NCBI GenBank assembly: GCA_903857685.1
Contig: CAIOFO010000098.1
Location: 1 to 38,337, forward strand
Source: an uncultured Alphaproteobacteria bacterium
Lineage (GTDB): Bacteria; Pseudomonadota; Alphaproteobacteria; Micropepsales; Micropepsaceae
DNA: 38,337 bases
Reading direction: 5' to 3'
This document shows positions 23,027 through 30,676 of the stretch, in pieces. The notes beneath the pieces are model-generated. The model worked only from the letters and a program-made list of their open reading frames with translations, was not told the DNA's origin and made no database searches. The number at the start of each line of letters is the position of its first letter. Positions within the stretch are counted from its first letter, which is position 1. The translations under genes and the position numbers were made by a program.

Positions 23027-24097
23027 TCAGGCCGCGCTTTTGGCGATAAAGGTGGAATGGGTGATCGTGATGTTCATGCCGTGTTCGCCGCTGGTGGTCT
23101 CGACCTTGGCTTCGAGCTGGTGGGCCAGCGCCGCCACCAGGCTGGTGCCCAGCCCGCCCTTGCCGGAATGGCCGCCCGCGTCGGTGCGCCCCACGCCGTT
23201 GTCCGAGACGGTGAGCTTCCAGTTCGTGCCATTGGCCTGGTATTTCACCACCACCACGCCCGGCTGGCCGGCGTCGGGAAAAGCGTATTTCAGGGCGTTG
23301 ATCACCAGTTCGGTGACGATCAGGCCCAGGCTGACGGCATCGGCCGACGCCATCACGCCCTTGTCGGACGTCACCTGGATGGCGGCGGCGCGGTTCTCCC
23401 CGATCATGGAATCGCCCAGCGAGCGGCACAGTTTTTCCAGATAGGGCGCGATGTCGATCACATCGGCGGTGCCGGACGCATGCAGATGCTGCTGCACCGC
23501 CGCCACCGACATGACGCGGCGATGGGCGTCCTGCAGATGTTCGCGGGTTTCCGGCGAGGTCACGGCGCGGGCCTTCAGCATCAATATGCTGGCGATGATC
23601 TGCAGGGAGTTGATGATGCGGTGCTGCATCTCCTCCAGCAGCATCTCTTTCTGCTGCAGCAGATCGTCGGTCTGTTTCTTGAGAAGTTCCTTCTCCCGCT
23701 CGGTGGCGCGCCGGTCGGTGATATCCTCGAAGCCCAGCACGATCAGCGGCTGGCCCACCTCGGTGTCCAGCACCTTGCGGGCATGCAGCAGGAAGACGCG
23801 CTTGCCGATGCGGGGAAAGTTCTGCTCCACCGGGAAGCCGTCCACCACCGTCTGGTCCACCAGCGAGCGTTCCAGCAGCGTGTGCAGCGCCGGAATGTCC
23901 CAGGCGCCCGCATCCAGCGCGAACAGCAATTGCCCGGGCGTGTCCTTGGCGTCGATCTGGAAGCTTTTGTGGAAGGAGGAACTGGCCACCAGGATTTTCA
24001 GATCATGGTCCAGCACAAGCAGCGGTTCGCGCACCGTCTCGACGATAATCTGAGCGAGTGTGCGGACGTCTTCGATGTGATCGAAGAGGATCGTCAT
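23027..24097 (-). CDS. PAS-domain HWE/HisKA_2 sensor histidine kinase
   Basis: A 356-residue cytoplasmic kinase. An N-terminal PAS domain (EPLLVLDHDLKILVASSSFH) is followed by VLGFEDITDRRATEREKELL and a coiled coil. The dimerisation domain has His159 in EEMQHRIINSLQIIASILML, the HisKA_2 type. The ATPase domain has the N box in TELVINALKYAFPD, G1 in VSDNGVGRT, and G2 in GLGTSLVAALAHQL. A receiver gene (24208-24585) lies upstream on the same strand and a 60-residue gene immediately downstream. Together they look like one two-component unit; relatives in alphaproteobacteria feed stress signalling. Confidence 0.88.
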   Translation of the reverse strand: MTILFDHIEDVRTLAQIIVETVREPLLVLDHDLKILVASSSFHKSFQIDAKDTPGQLLFALDAGAWDIPALHTLLERSLVDQTVVDGFPVEQNFPRIGKRVFLLHARKVLDTEVGQPLIVLGFEDITDRRATEREKELLKKQTDDLLQQKEMLLEEMQHRIINSLQIIASILMLKARAVTSPETREHLQDAHRRVMSVAAVQQHLHASGTADVIDIAPYLEKLCRSLGDSMIGENRAAAIQVTSDKGVMASADAVSLGLIVTELVINALKYAFPDAGQPGVVVVKYQANGTNWKLTVSDNGVGRTDAGGHSGKGGLGTSLVAALAHQLEAKVETTSGEHGMNITITHSTFIAKSAA

Positions 24098-24207
24098 GAC
24101 AGCCTGTTCCTTCGCCCCGGCACGCTAGGCTCATTGCCGGCCGATAGCAAAGAAATGTCCGAAAACAGACATCGAAAAGCGGCAGCCGCGCCGATTGTAC
24201 AATGAAT

Positions 24208-24585
24208 TCAGGCGGCCTTAGCCATGTCGTTCACCGCCCGCAGGATGCTTTGTGCCAAAAAGGGCTTGGGCAGGAATGCCGCCGCCCCCGCCTTGAAGGC
24301 CTCCTTGGCGCAAGCATGGGCCGAAACCACCAGCGCGCGGATCACCGGATGTTCGCGCTGCACCTGGGCCACCAGTCCCAGCCCGTCCATGCCGCCCGGC
24401 ATCTGCACATCCGTCACAATCAGGGAAATCTCGTCATGCCCGGCCAGAACCTGCAGGGCATCGGCGCTGTTCCTGGCTTCCAGGACGCTGTAACCGGCGT
24501 CTTCCAGCGTCGCCACCGTGGACATGCGGATAAAGACCTCGTCCTCGACCACAAGCACGGTTTGGGATGTTTGCGCGTTCGTCAT
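24208..24585 (-). CDS. Single-domain response regulator
   Basis: A 125-residue receiver without an output domain. The acidic pocket is in VLVVEDEVFIR, the phosphorylated Asp59 in LIVTDVQMPGGMDGL, Ser/Thr in ALVVSAH and Lys in FLPKPF. All catalytic residues are intact, unlike the receiver at 871. It likely receives a phosphoryl group from the kinase at 23027-24097, 110 bp downstream on the same strand. A GGAAC box 17 bp from TTT lies just upstream of its ATG but is a poor EcfG match. Confidence 0.88.
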   Translation of the reverse strand: MTNAQTSQTVLVVEDEVFIRMSTVATLEDAGYSVLEARNSADALQVLAGHDEISLIVTDVQMPGGMDGLGLVAQVQREHPVIRALVVSAHACAKEAFKAGAAAFLPKPFLAQSILRAVNDMAKAA

Positions 24586-24778
24586 GACAGGATAAAGCGC
24601 CGGGATAGGGTTGGTTCCATTTTTACCCTGAATTCTAAACCTTTACAGAGTGTTAGCGTGCAATTTGCCGCTCCCGCCTGAAAAAAATAGTTCCGCCCAT
24701 GGTATCGCTGCGCCACCACTGGCGTACGGTGGCGGCTGGTCCCGGCACTCCCCGGGGCCGCACAAAGGGATATTCGCC

Positions 24779-25195
24779 ATGGCCAAAGAGACATCACCCA
24801 AGACCGGCGCGCAGCCGGGTTTCGATTTCAGCAAGCTGCTCGGGCAGTACAAGATTCCCGGCGTGGATTTTTCCGCCATCATGGAGCGTGAGAAAAAGAA
24901 CATCGAGGCGTTGACCAAGGCCAACAAGGTCGCCTTTGAAGGCTGGCAGGCGCTGCTGAAGAAACAGGCCGAGATTTTCCAGGAAACCATGACCGAGGTC
25001 ATGAGCCATGCCAAGAAGCAGGACGCCATCAAGGTGCGGGCGGATGTCGCCAAGGAGGGTTTTGAAAAGGCGCTGGGCAACATGAAGCACCTGGCCGAGA
25101 TGGCGACCAAGTCGCAGAGCGAAGCTTATGAGATTGTCCGCAAGCGCGTCGCCGAGAACATGGAAGAGCTGCGCAACATGGCCAAGGGCAAGTAA
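24779..25195 (+). CDS. Phasin family protein
   Basis: A 138-residue phasin, a protein coating polyhydroxyalkanoate granules. The central part has the family pattern: IEALTKANKVAFEGWQALLK, then KQAEIFQETMTEVMSHAKKQ, and a helical C-terminus with AYEIVRKRVAENMEELRNM. AAAGGGA lies eight bases before the ATG. A 7-bp hairpin (CGCCACC / GGTGGCG, 24711-24734) lies in its leader. The PHB-depolymerase-like gene at 29458 suggests the organism stores PHB. Confidence 0.88.
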   Translation: MAKETSPKTGAQPGFDFSKLLGQYKIPGVDFSAIMEREKKNIEALTKANKVAFEGWQALLKKQAEIFQETMTEVMSHAKKQDAIKVRADVAKEGFEKALGNMKHLAEMATKSQSEAYEIVRKRVAENMEELRNMAKGK

Positions 25196-25320
25196 CGGCT
25201 TCGCGGTATCGGTTGTATTGCGCCGCGTGGGCCACGCGCAATTGTTCGCGTCGCGCGGTCAAACCGGTGTGACGCGCGCAAGCTTTTCGCATAAACGGCA
25301 CAGATGAAGATTTTGCCGTG

Positions 25321-25348
25321 CTGACAGCGGCGAAAATCATGCTATCTT
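25321..25348 (+). promoter_or_regulatory. Candidate promoter of the uptake module, with an overlapping dyad
   Basis: CTGACA (25321-25326), 16 bp, then TATCTT (25343-25348) preceded by TG make a good vegetative promoter. GATTTTGCCG (25311-25320) and CGGCGAAAATC (25328-25338) form an imperfect inverted repeat across the -35, a likely operator. It lies 33 bp upstream of the DUF2946-like start codon. Confidence 0.5.
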
Positions 25349-25380
25349 TTGCCGTCGCTTCTGGCGTGTGAACAAGCAGT

Positions 25381-25767
25381 ATGAACCGGCAAAAAGCAGC
25401 ACTCGGCATCGCGGTCAAGGCGTCGCCTGCCCGCTGGCTGTTCGCCGCTTTCATCCTGCTGGCCTTTGCGCTGCAAAGCTATGCCGTCCAGACCCATATC
25501 CATGAACAGCTGAATTTTCCGGTCCATGCCAAGGCGGGCGGGGCGGACGGCGCACATGCCAACAAACCGGATGCGCCCGCCAAGGACGCGCCCGACGATT
25601 GCCCGCTCTGTCAGCTGCTCTATGGCGGCCAGTATGTCGCTCCCGATGCGCTGGTATTTTTCCTGCCCCTGATTTCGGTGCGCGCCATCGAAACCGAGCT
25701 TGGCGCGCTGCCGCATTACGACGCGGTCTCCCACAGCTGGCGTGGCCGCGCCCCTCCCCGCCGCTGA
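25381..25767 (+). CDS. DUF2946-like exported protein with HxH and CPLC motifs
   Basis: A 128-residue protein with an N-terminal hydrophobic signal (RWLFAAFILLAFALQSYAVQ). It then carries THIHEQ, a His-rich spacer and DDCPLCQLLYGGQYVAPDAL with a Cys pair. A final hydrophobic segment is VFFLPLI. The pattern of THIH plus CPLCQ and a VAP-hydrophobic tail resembles DUF2946 proteins, often found next to outer-membrane receptors. His and Cys pairs suggest metal binding, but this is inference. It is 128 bp upstream of the TonB-dependent receptor and behind a good promoter. Confidence 0.65.
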   Translation: MNRQKAALGIAVKASPARWLFAAFILLAFALQSYAVQTHIHEQLNFPVHAKAGGADGAHANKPDAPAKDAPDDCPLCQLLYGGQYVAPDALVFFLPLISVRAIETELGALPHYDAVSHSWRGRAPPRR

Positions 25768-25895
25768 TTTGCAAGTTTGAGCGCTGAAACGCACGCGGGC
25801 CGCCAAAGCCGTGCGCGCTTCACCATCCAGCAAATCATTCCGTCCCGTCCACAATGCGCCCTTGGCGCGGCATGGGACGTTCAGGGGATATCATC

Positions 25896-28082
25896 ATGCG
25901 TCGTTCCTTTTTCCTGGCCAGCAGCGCCATTCTTCTCGTCGCGACTCCGGCTTTTTCGCAGGCCATCGAAAGCGTCACTGTCACCGCCGAAAAACTGGCC
26001 GCCGCCCGCAGCGGCATCCAGACCCAGCTGGGCGCCTCCACCTATACGGTGACGGCGACGGACATCGCCAGCCAGCCCGGCGGCGACAATCTGCAACTGA
26101 GTTCGGTGATCCTGCAGGCGCCCGGCGTGGCGCAGGACAGTTTCGGCCAGCTGCATGTCCGCGGCGAGCATAACGGCCTGCAATACCGGCTGAACGGCAT
26201 CATCCTGCCGGAAGGCATCTCGGTGTTCGGCCAGACCCTCGATCCCCGCCTGGCCGAGAATGTGAAAGTGATTGATGGCGCCCTGCCCGCCGAGTACGGC
26301 AACGAGACCGGCGGCATTATCGACATGCAGACCAAGAGCGGCTTGTTCGCGCCCGGCGGCCAGGTCGGCATTTACGGCGGCAGCCACAGCACGCTGACGC
26401 CGTCCTTCGATTATGGCGGCTCAACCGGTTCGCTGAATTATTTCGTCTCGGGCGATTACACCACCGGCGCGCTGGGAATCGAAAGTCCCGACGGCAGTTC
26501 CAACCCCAGGCATGACCGCACCAAGCAGTATCACGGCTTCGGTTTTGTCCAGGACATCCTGGACCAGAATTCCAGTCTCACCGCCATCGCCGGCACATCG
26601 GACGCCATGTTCCAGATTCCCGACCAGAGCGGGCTTCAGCCCGGCGGGATTGACGGCATTGTCGGCCTCGGCCCGCTGTCGGCGGCCAGCGGCGATTATG
26701 TGCTGAAAGCGAACGGCCAGACCGCTTTTCCTTCCGAACAGCTCGACGAACGCCAGCGGGAGATTACCGATTACGCCATCCTCAGTTACCTGCGCTCCGA
26801 CGGCCATCTCGATACCCAGGTTTCCGTTTTCGGGCGTTATTCCAGCCTGAATTTCACGCCCGGCGCCAATGTCGGCGATATTCTTTACAATGGCCTGGCC
26901 CAGGCCGCCTACAAGCGCGACGTGGCCTATGGCGTGCAGACGGAAGGCGCCTGGCATCTTGGCGGCAGCCACACCATCCGTTTCGGGTTCCTGGGCCAGG
27001 AGGATGACCTGCTCAGCACCACCACTTCGCTGGTGCTGGCGACTGCGTCCGGCGGCCCGCTCAAGACCGTTCCCAATCCCAATCCGCTCTGCCGCGATCC
27101 CGCCCAGACCTGCCAGACCTCGGATGTGCCGCTGACCGTGCTGGACAATGGCGCCGCCCATGCCTGGGCCTATGGCGTTTATGCCCAGGACGAATGGAAG
27201 CTCTTTTCCACCCTCACCCTGAATTACGGGGTGCGCTACGACCAGTACAAGGCCTTCAATGCCGAAAACCAGATCAGCCCCCGCGTCAATCTGGTGTGGA
27301 AGCCGGATGACGCCACCGCCATTCACATGGGCTATGCGCGCTATTTCTCGCCGCCGCCTTATGAGAATGTCGCCTCGACCGACATCGCCCTGTTCGACAA
27401 CACCACCGTGGCCACCGATCACACCGACGACACGCCCCAGGCCGAACGCGCCGACTATTCCGACACCGGCCTGACGCGCAAACTCACCGACGAACTTTCC
27501 CTGGGCCTGGACGGCTATTTCAAGGCCGATTCCCATTTGGTGGATGAAGGCCAGTTCGGCGCCCCCATCATCCTCACGCCGTTCAATTATCAGTTCGGCC
27601 GGCAATATGGCGGCGAATTCACCGCCAACTACAACACCACCGATTTCAACGCCTATCTCAACGCCTCTTACGAGCGGGCGGCGGGCAAGAACATCACCTC
27701 CAGCGAATTCGAGTTCAGCGCCGACGACCTCGCCTATATTGCCGGTCATTATATTCCGCTCGACCATCAGCAGATCATCAGCCTGTCGGGCGGGACGTCC
27801 TACAAATGGGAGAATACCGTCTTCTCCGCCGACTTTCTTTACGGCTCGGGCCTGAGAACCGGCGGCGCCACCCCCAACGGCAGTCATGTTCCCGGTTATG
27901 TCACCGTCAATCTCGGCGTCAGCCACACATTCGATATTGCCGGCGGGCTGACGGCGCGGCTGGACGCGATCAATGTCTCGGACAGCAAATATGAAATCCG
28001 CGACGGCACCGGGGTCGGCGTCGGGGCGCCGCAATTCGGCGCCCGGCGTGGGCTGTTCGCCGGCCTGTCCAAGGCGCTTTAG
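25896..28082 (+). CDS. TonB-dependent outer-membrane receptor
   Basis: A 728-residue receptor with a signal peptide (MRRSFFLASSAILLVATPAF). A TonB-box-like IESVTVTAEK follows, then a plug domain with ILQAPGVAQDSFGQLHVRG and EYGNETGGIIDMQTKSG. The beta-barrel part contains YGVRYDQYKAFNAENQISPR and ends with GARRGLFAGLSKAL. It imports a substrate such as a metal complex, using TonB energy. The substrate cannot be read from sequence; the DUF2946-like neighbour hints at a metal. GGGGA lies before the ATG. Its stop overlaps the GTG start of the next gene by one base. Confidence 0.9.
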   Translation: MRRSFFLASSAILLVATPAFSQAIESVTVTAEKLAAARSGIQTQLGASTYTVTATDIASQPGGDNLQLSSVILQAPGVAQDSFGQLHVRGEHNGLQYRLNGIILPEGISVFGQTLDPRLAENVKVIDGALPAEYGNETGGIIDMQTKSGLFAPGGQVGIYGGSHSTLTPSFDYGGSTGSLNYFVSGDYTTGALGIESPDGSSNPRHDRTKQYHGFGFVQDILDQNSSLTAIAGTSDAMFQIPDQSGLQPGGIDGIVGLGPLSAASGDYVLKANGQTAFPSEQLDERQREITDYAILSYLRSDGHLDTQVSVFGRYSSLNFTPGANVGDILYNGLAQAAYKRDVAYGVQTEGAWHLGGSHTIRFGFLGQEDDLLSTTTSLVLATASGGPLKTVPNPNPLCRDPAQTCQTSDVPLTVLDNGAAHAWAYGVYAQDEWKLFSTLTLNYGVRYDQYKAFNAENQISPRVNLVWKPDDATAIHMGYARYFSPPPYENVASTDIALFDNTTVATDHTDDTPQAERADYSDTGLTRKLTDELSLGLDGYFKADSHLVDEGQFGAPIILTPFNYQFGRQYGGEFTANYNTTDFNAYLNASYERAAGKNITSSEFEFSADDLAYIAGHYIPLDHQQIISLSGGTSYKWENTVFSADFLYGSGLRTGGATPNGSHVPGYVTVNLGVSHTFDIAGGLTARLDAINVSDSKYEIRDGTGVGVGAPQFGARRGLFAGLSKAL

Positions 28083-28813
28083 TGGCGCCGCGCAAACAGC
28101 AGACGGCGGAGATGCGGCGCTGGATCGGCCGCCGCATCCGCCGCCGCCGCCTGTTCCTGAACATGACCCAGGGGGCGCTGGCGCGCGGATTGGGGGTGAC
28201 GTTCCAGCAGGTGCAGAAATACGAGAAAGGCGCGGGCCGCGTTCCGGACGAAAGGCTGCTGCAGATCTGCCAGCAGCTGGAAGTCACCCCGGATTATTTT
28301 GCGCCCGGAGCAGCCAGCGCCCAAGCCGAGGCGCTGGAGCATTTCGTCCAGAGCCCCGAAGGGCTGGCGCTCTACCGGGCGATAGCAGGTCTGGGCGATG
28401 CCCGCACACGCGCCGCGCTGATCACGGCGGTGGCGGCCTTCAGCGACGGTCAGTTGCAGCCCGAAGACGCCGATGCCGCGGCGCTGGCGTCCTGGCTCAG
28501 GCACATCGCCGGTTCGCCCGGCAGCCCGCAGCATAACAAGGACGTGGCCGACGCCATCCATGCCGCCAAGATCGAGGTGGCGCAGCTGATCGGCAAAACC
28601 CTCAAGGCGCGCAAGCTGACGCAGAAATTCGCCGCCGATATTCTTTTTACCGATCAGGCGCGGGTTTCAGCCCTGGCGCGCGGCGATGTCGCCGCCACCT
28701 CGTTTGAAAGACTGCTGCGTTGCCTGATGCTGCTGGGCTGGGACGCCAATATCGCCATCGCCCGCCGCCCGGCGGGACGCCGCGGCAAGATCGCCATCAC
28801 CAGCGGCGGATAA
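28082..28813 (+). CDS. Regulator with two XRE-type HTH domains
   Basis: A 243-residue protein. Residues 15-72 form an XRE HTH of the alphaproteobacterial type: IGRRIRRRRLFLNMTQGALA and VTFQQVQKYEKGAGRVP. Residues about 155-225 look like a second, HigA/HTH_37-like domain: VAQLIGKTLKARKLTQKFAA, then DQARVSALARGDVAATSFER and LLRCLMLLGWD. The linker is helical and Ala-rich. The GTG start shares one base with the receptor's stop, so translation is coupled. No toxin gene is adjacent, so an antitoxin role is unsupported. It more likely regulates the receptor operon. Confidence 0.8.
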   Translation: MAPRKQQTAEMRRWIGRRIRRRRLFLNMTQGALARGLGVTFQQVQKYEKGAGRVPDERLLQICQQLEVTPDYFAPGAASAQAEALEHFVQSPEGLALYRAIAGLGDARTRAALITAVAAFSDGQLQPEDADAAALASWLRHIAGSPGSPQHNKDVADAIHAAKIEVAQLIGKTLKARKLTQKFAADILFTDQARVSALARGDVAATSFERLLRCLMLLGWDANIAIARRPAGRRGKIAITSGG

Positions 28814-28817
28814 AGCC

Positions 28818-28842
28818 GGAACGCATTGCGTCCGGGGCGGTT
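28818..28842 (+). promoter_or_regulatory. EcfG-type promoter of the Gly-rich small protein
   Basis: GGAAC (28818-28822), 17 bp, then GTT (28840-28842), a full match to the GGAAC-N17-GTT pattern. The predicted transcript start near 28850 leaves a 20-nt leader containing AAAGGA just before the ATG at 28871. Confidence 0.6.
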
Positions 28843-28870
28843 GTCACTGCGGTTCAACCAAAGGATTTTC

Positions 28871-29074
28871 ATGTCCAAAAAAGATGACCTGGGACGCGGC
28901 GGCGCCATCCATCACGGCGAAGCCGACAACAAGTCCGGCCGGAATGATCCCAAAAGTTCCCTCCACACGGGGCCGGGCAAGCAGAATCCAAATCCGGGCG
29001 ATCAGGGGCCGCATGGCGGCGGCGAAGGCGCTACCGGCATGCAGCCCGGCGGCGGTCATCCCCGCGGCCGCTGA
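28871..29074 (+). CDS. Small hydrophilic Gly-rich protein
   Basis: A 67-residue low-complexity protein without hydrophobic segments: MSKKDDLGRGGAIHHGEADN, then SSLHTGPGKQ, and a Gly/His/Pro-rich end. The composition is like that of general-stress-induced hydrophilic proteins (hydrophilin-like), in line with the EcfG-type promoter ahead of it. AAAGGA lies five bases before the ATG. No fixed fold is expected. No named family recognised. Confidence 0.65.
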   Translation: MSKKDDLGRGGAIHHGEADNKSGRNDPKSSLHTGPGKQNPNPGDQGPHGGGEGATGMQPGGGHPRGR

Positions 29075-29138
29075 GTCCGATTGATCCCCCCCGGCGCGAA
29101 AAGCTGCTAGAATGGCGCGCGGTCGGGGGGATGTGAAA

Positions 29139-29366
29139 ATGCGTTTTGTCGTGGCGCTTGCGGTGCTGCTGCCGGTCTCCCCATCCTTTGCCCAGGAAAG
29201 TTCCACGCCGCTGCCGCCGGGAAAGCCCGCCGGCGTGGCGCAGGCCAACGTCAACAATCACGACCTCTTCATCTATATCAGCCTGGGCGCGATGGCGGCG
29301 GCTGCGGTGGGAATGACCCTGAGCATCAGCCATTCCTCGTCGAGCGCCACCACCACGACGCCGTAG
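29139..29366 (+). CDS. Small exported GKPAG-motif protein (copy 3)
   Basis: A 75-residue protein: signal peptide (MRFVVALAVLLPVSPSFAQ), mature start with TPLPPGKPAGVAQAN, a hydrophobic stretch (LFIYISLGAMAAAAVGMTLS) and a Ser/Thr tail (SSSSATTTTP). It shares motif, layout and size with the genes at 14701 and 15391 but lies 14 kb away. GGGGGA lies eight bases before the ATG, and TGCTAGAAT (29105-29113) is a plausible extended -10. No described family is recognised. Confidence 0.8.
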   Translation: MRFVVALAVLLPVSPSFAQESSTPLPPGKPAGVAQANVNNHDLFIYISLGAMAAAAVGMTLSISHSSSSATTTTP

Positions 29367-29457
29367 CCACGACACTTTATTTCGTGGAAAACCCAAGATT
29401 TTCCTTGATGTTGTGCAGTGCAGCATTAAGTCTGAAGGGCAGTTCCGGGCGCCCGAC

Positions 29458-30582
29458 ATGCATTATGCCTTTTCCGACGGTTATCCCGCCCGCGCCGGGA
29501 CTCCCTTGCACGCTGCGGCGCTGACCGGGCCCAATCTCGGCTCTCTCGTCATGTACCGCTACAGGCCCGCCGGGCTGCCGCCGGGGGCGCCGCTGCTGGT
29601 GATCCTGCATGGCTGCGGCCAGACCGCCGCCGCCATGGACCAGGGCGCGGGCTGGTCGAGCCTGGCGCGGCGTTTCGGCTTTGCCCTGCTGGCGCCGGAA
29701 CAGACTTCGTCCAACAACATGGGCACCTGCTTCAACTGGTTCCAGCCGGGCGACACGGCGCGCGGCCAGGGCGAGGCGGCGTCCATCCACCAGATGATCG
29801 TCGAGACGGCGAAGGCGTTCGCCAGCGACCCCGCGCGGATCTTCATCACCGGCCTGTCGGCAGGCGGCGGCATGACCTCGGCGATGCTGGCGGCCTATCC
29901 GGAAATATTTGCCGCCGGCGCCATCATCGCGGGTTTGCCGCATGGCGCGGCGAGCAACATGCATGAAGCGATGAGCGCGATGCACCGCAGTCCGCGGCGC
30001 AGCGGCCGGGAATGGGGCGACGCGGTGCGCCGCGCGTCCAATCACAAGGGGCCCTGGCCGCGCGTCTCGGTCTGGCATGGCGATGCCGATCGCACGGTCG
30101 GCATTTCCAACCAGGACGCCATCCTGGCGCAATGGCGCGATGTCCATGGCTTGACCGCCGGTCCCCTGGAAGCGCGCATCGCCGGCGCCCGCCATTTGCG
30201 CTGGGCGGATGGGCGCGGCGCGGCCAGGCTGGAATCCGTCACCGTGCCGGGCCTGGGCCACGGCATTCCCATCAAGCCCGGCAGTGCGGATGCCGGCGAT
30301 GGCTGCGGCGAGCCCGCGCCTTTCATCCTGGATGCCGGCATTTCCTCCAGCTTCCATATCGCGGAATTTTTCGGCCTGACCAAGGTGAAGGCCGAAGCAA
30401 AAACCGGCAATGCCAAGCTGAAGGTCGCGGCCAAGGCTGTCGCCGCCGCCCGCGCCGTTCTTCCCCTGCCCGCGCTGCGCGCCCAGCCCGTACCGGAAGT
30501 TGCGGCCCCGCCCCGCCTGCCCCCGATCAAGCGGGTGATCATCAAGGCTCTGGCCGCCGCCGGGCTGATCAAAAAGCCCTGA
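29458..30582 (+). CDS. PHB-depolymerase-family esterase
   Basis: A 374-residue alpha/beta hydrolase of the polyhydroxybutyrate depolymerase / feruloyl esterase type. The oxyanion part LVILHGCGQTAAAMDQGAGW precedes the lipase box ITGLSAGGGMTSAM with catalytic Ser134. The acid is likely Asp209 or Asp211 in WHGDADRTVG, and the His is His268 in PGLGHGIPI. The C-terminal 90 residues are Ala/Lys/Pro-rich without a known domain. No clear signal peptide, so it may act on intracellular granules. A GTG at 29413 is an alternative start, but neither start has a convincing ribosome binding site. The phasin at 24779 supports PHB metabolism. Confidence 0.8.
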   Translation: MHYAFSDGYPARAGTPLHAAALTGPNLGSLVMYRYRPAGLPPGAPLLVILHGCGQTAAAMDQGAGWSSLARRFGFALLAPEQTSSNNMGTCFNWFQPGDTARGQGEAASIHQMIVETAKAFASDPARIFITGLSAGGGMTSAMLAAYPEIFAAGAIIAGLPHGAASNMHEAMSAMHRSPRRSGREWGDAVRRASNHKGPWPRVSVWHGDADRTVGISNQDAILAQWRDVHGLTAGPLEARIAGARHLRWADGRGAARLESVTVPGLGHGIPIKPGSADAGDGCGEPAPFILDAGISSSFHIAEFFGLTKVKAEAKTGNAKLKVAAKAVAAARAVLPLPALRAQPVPEVAAPPRLPPIKRVIIKALAAAGLIKKP

Positions 30583-30676
30583 AATCGCGGCGCAACCGGC
30601 GCTGTTCCATTTCGGGATTCCCCTGTCTTAAGCCGCCGCTAACGCGGCCCGGGGCACAGTCCGCCGCTGGATCGAA

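Noticed and set aside
24586..24620. EcfG-like GGAAC box upstream of the receiver gene at 24208-24585
   Set aside because: The -10 reads TTT and not GTT, and the transcript would have almost no leader. The match is too weak to claim.
26421..28034. A 537-codon reverse-strand frame
   Set aside because: It is antisense to the TonB-dependent receptor and has no recognisable domain.
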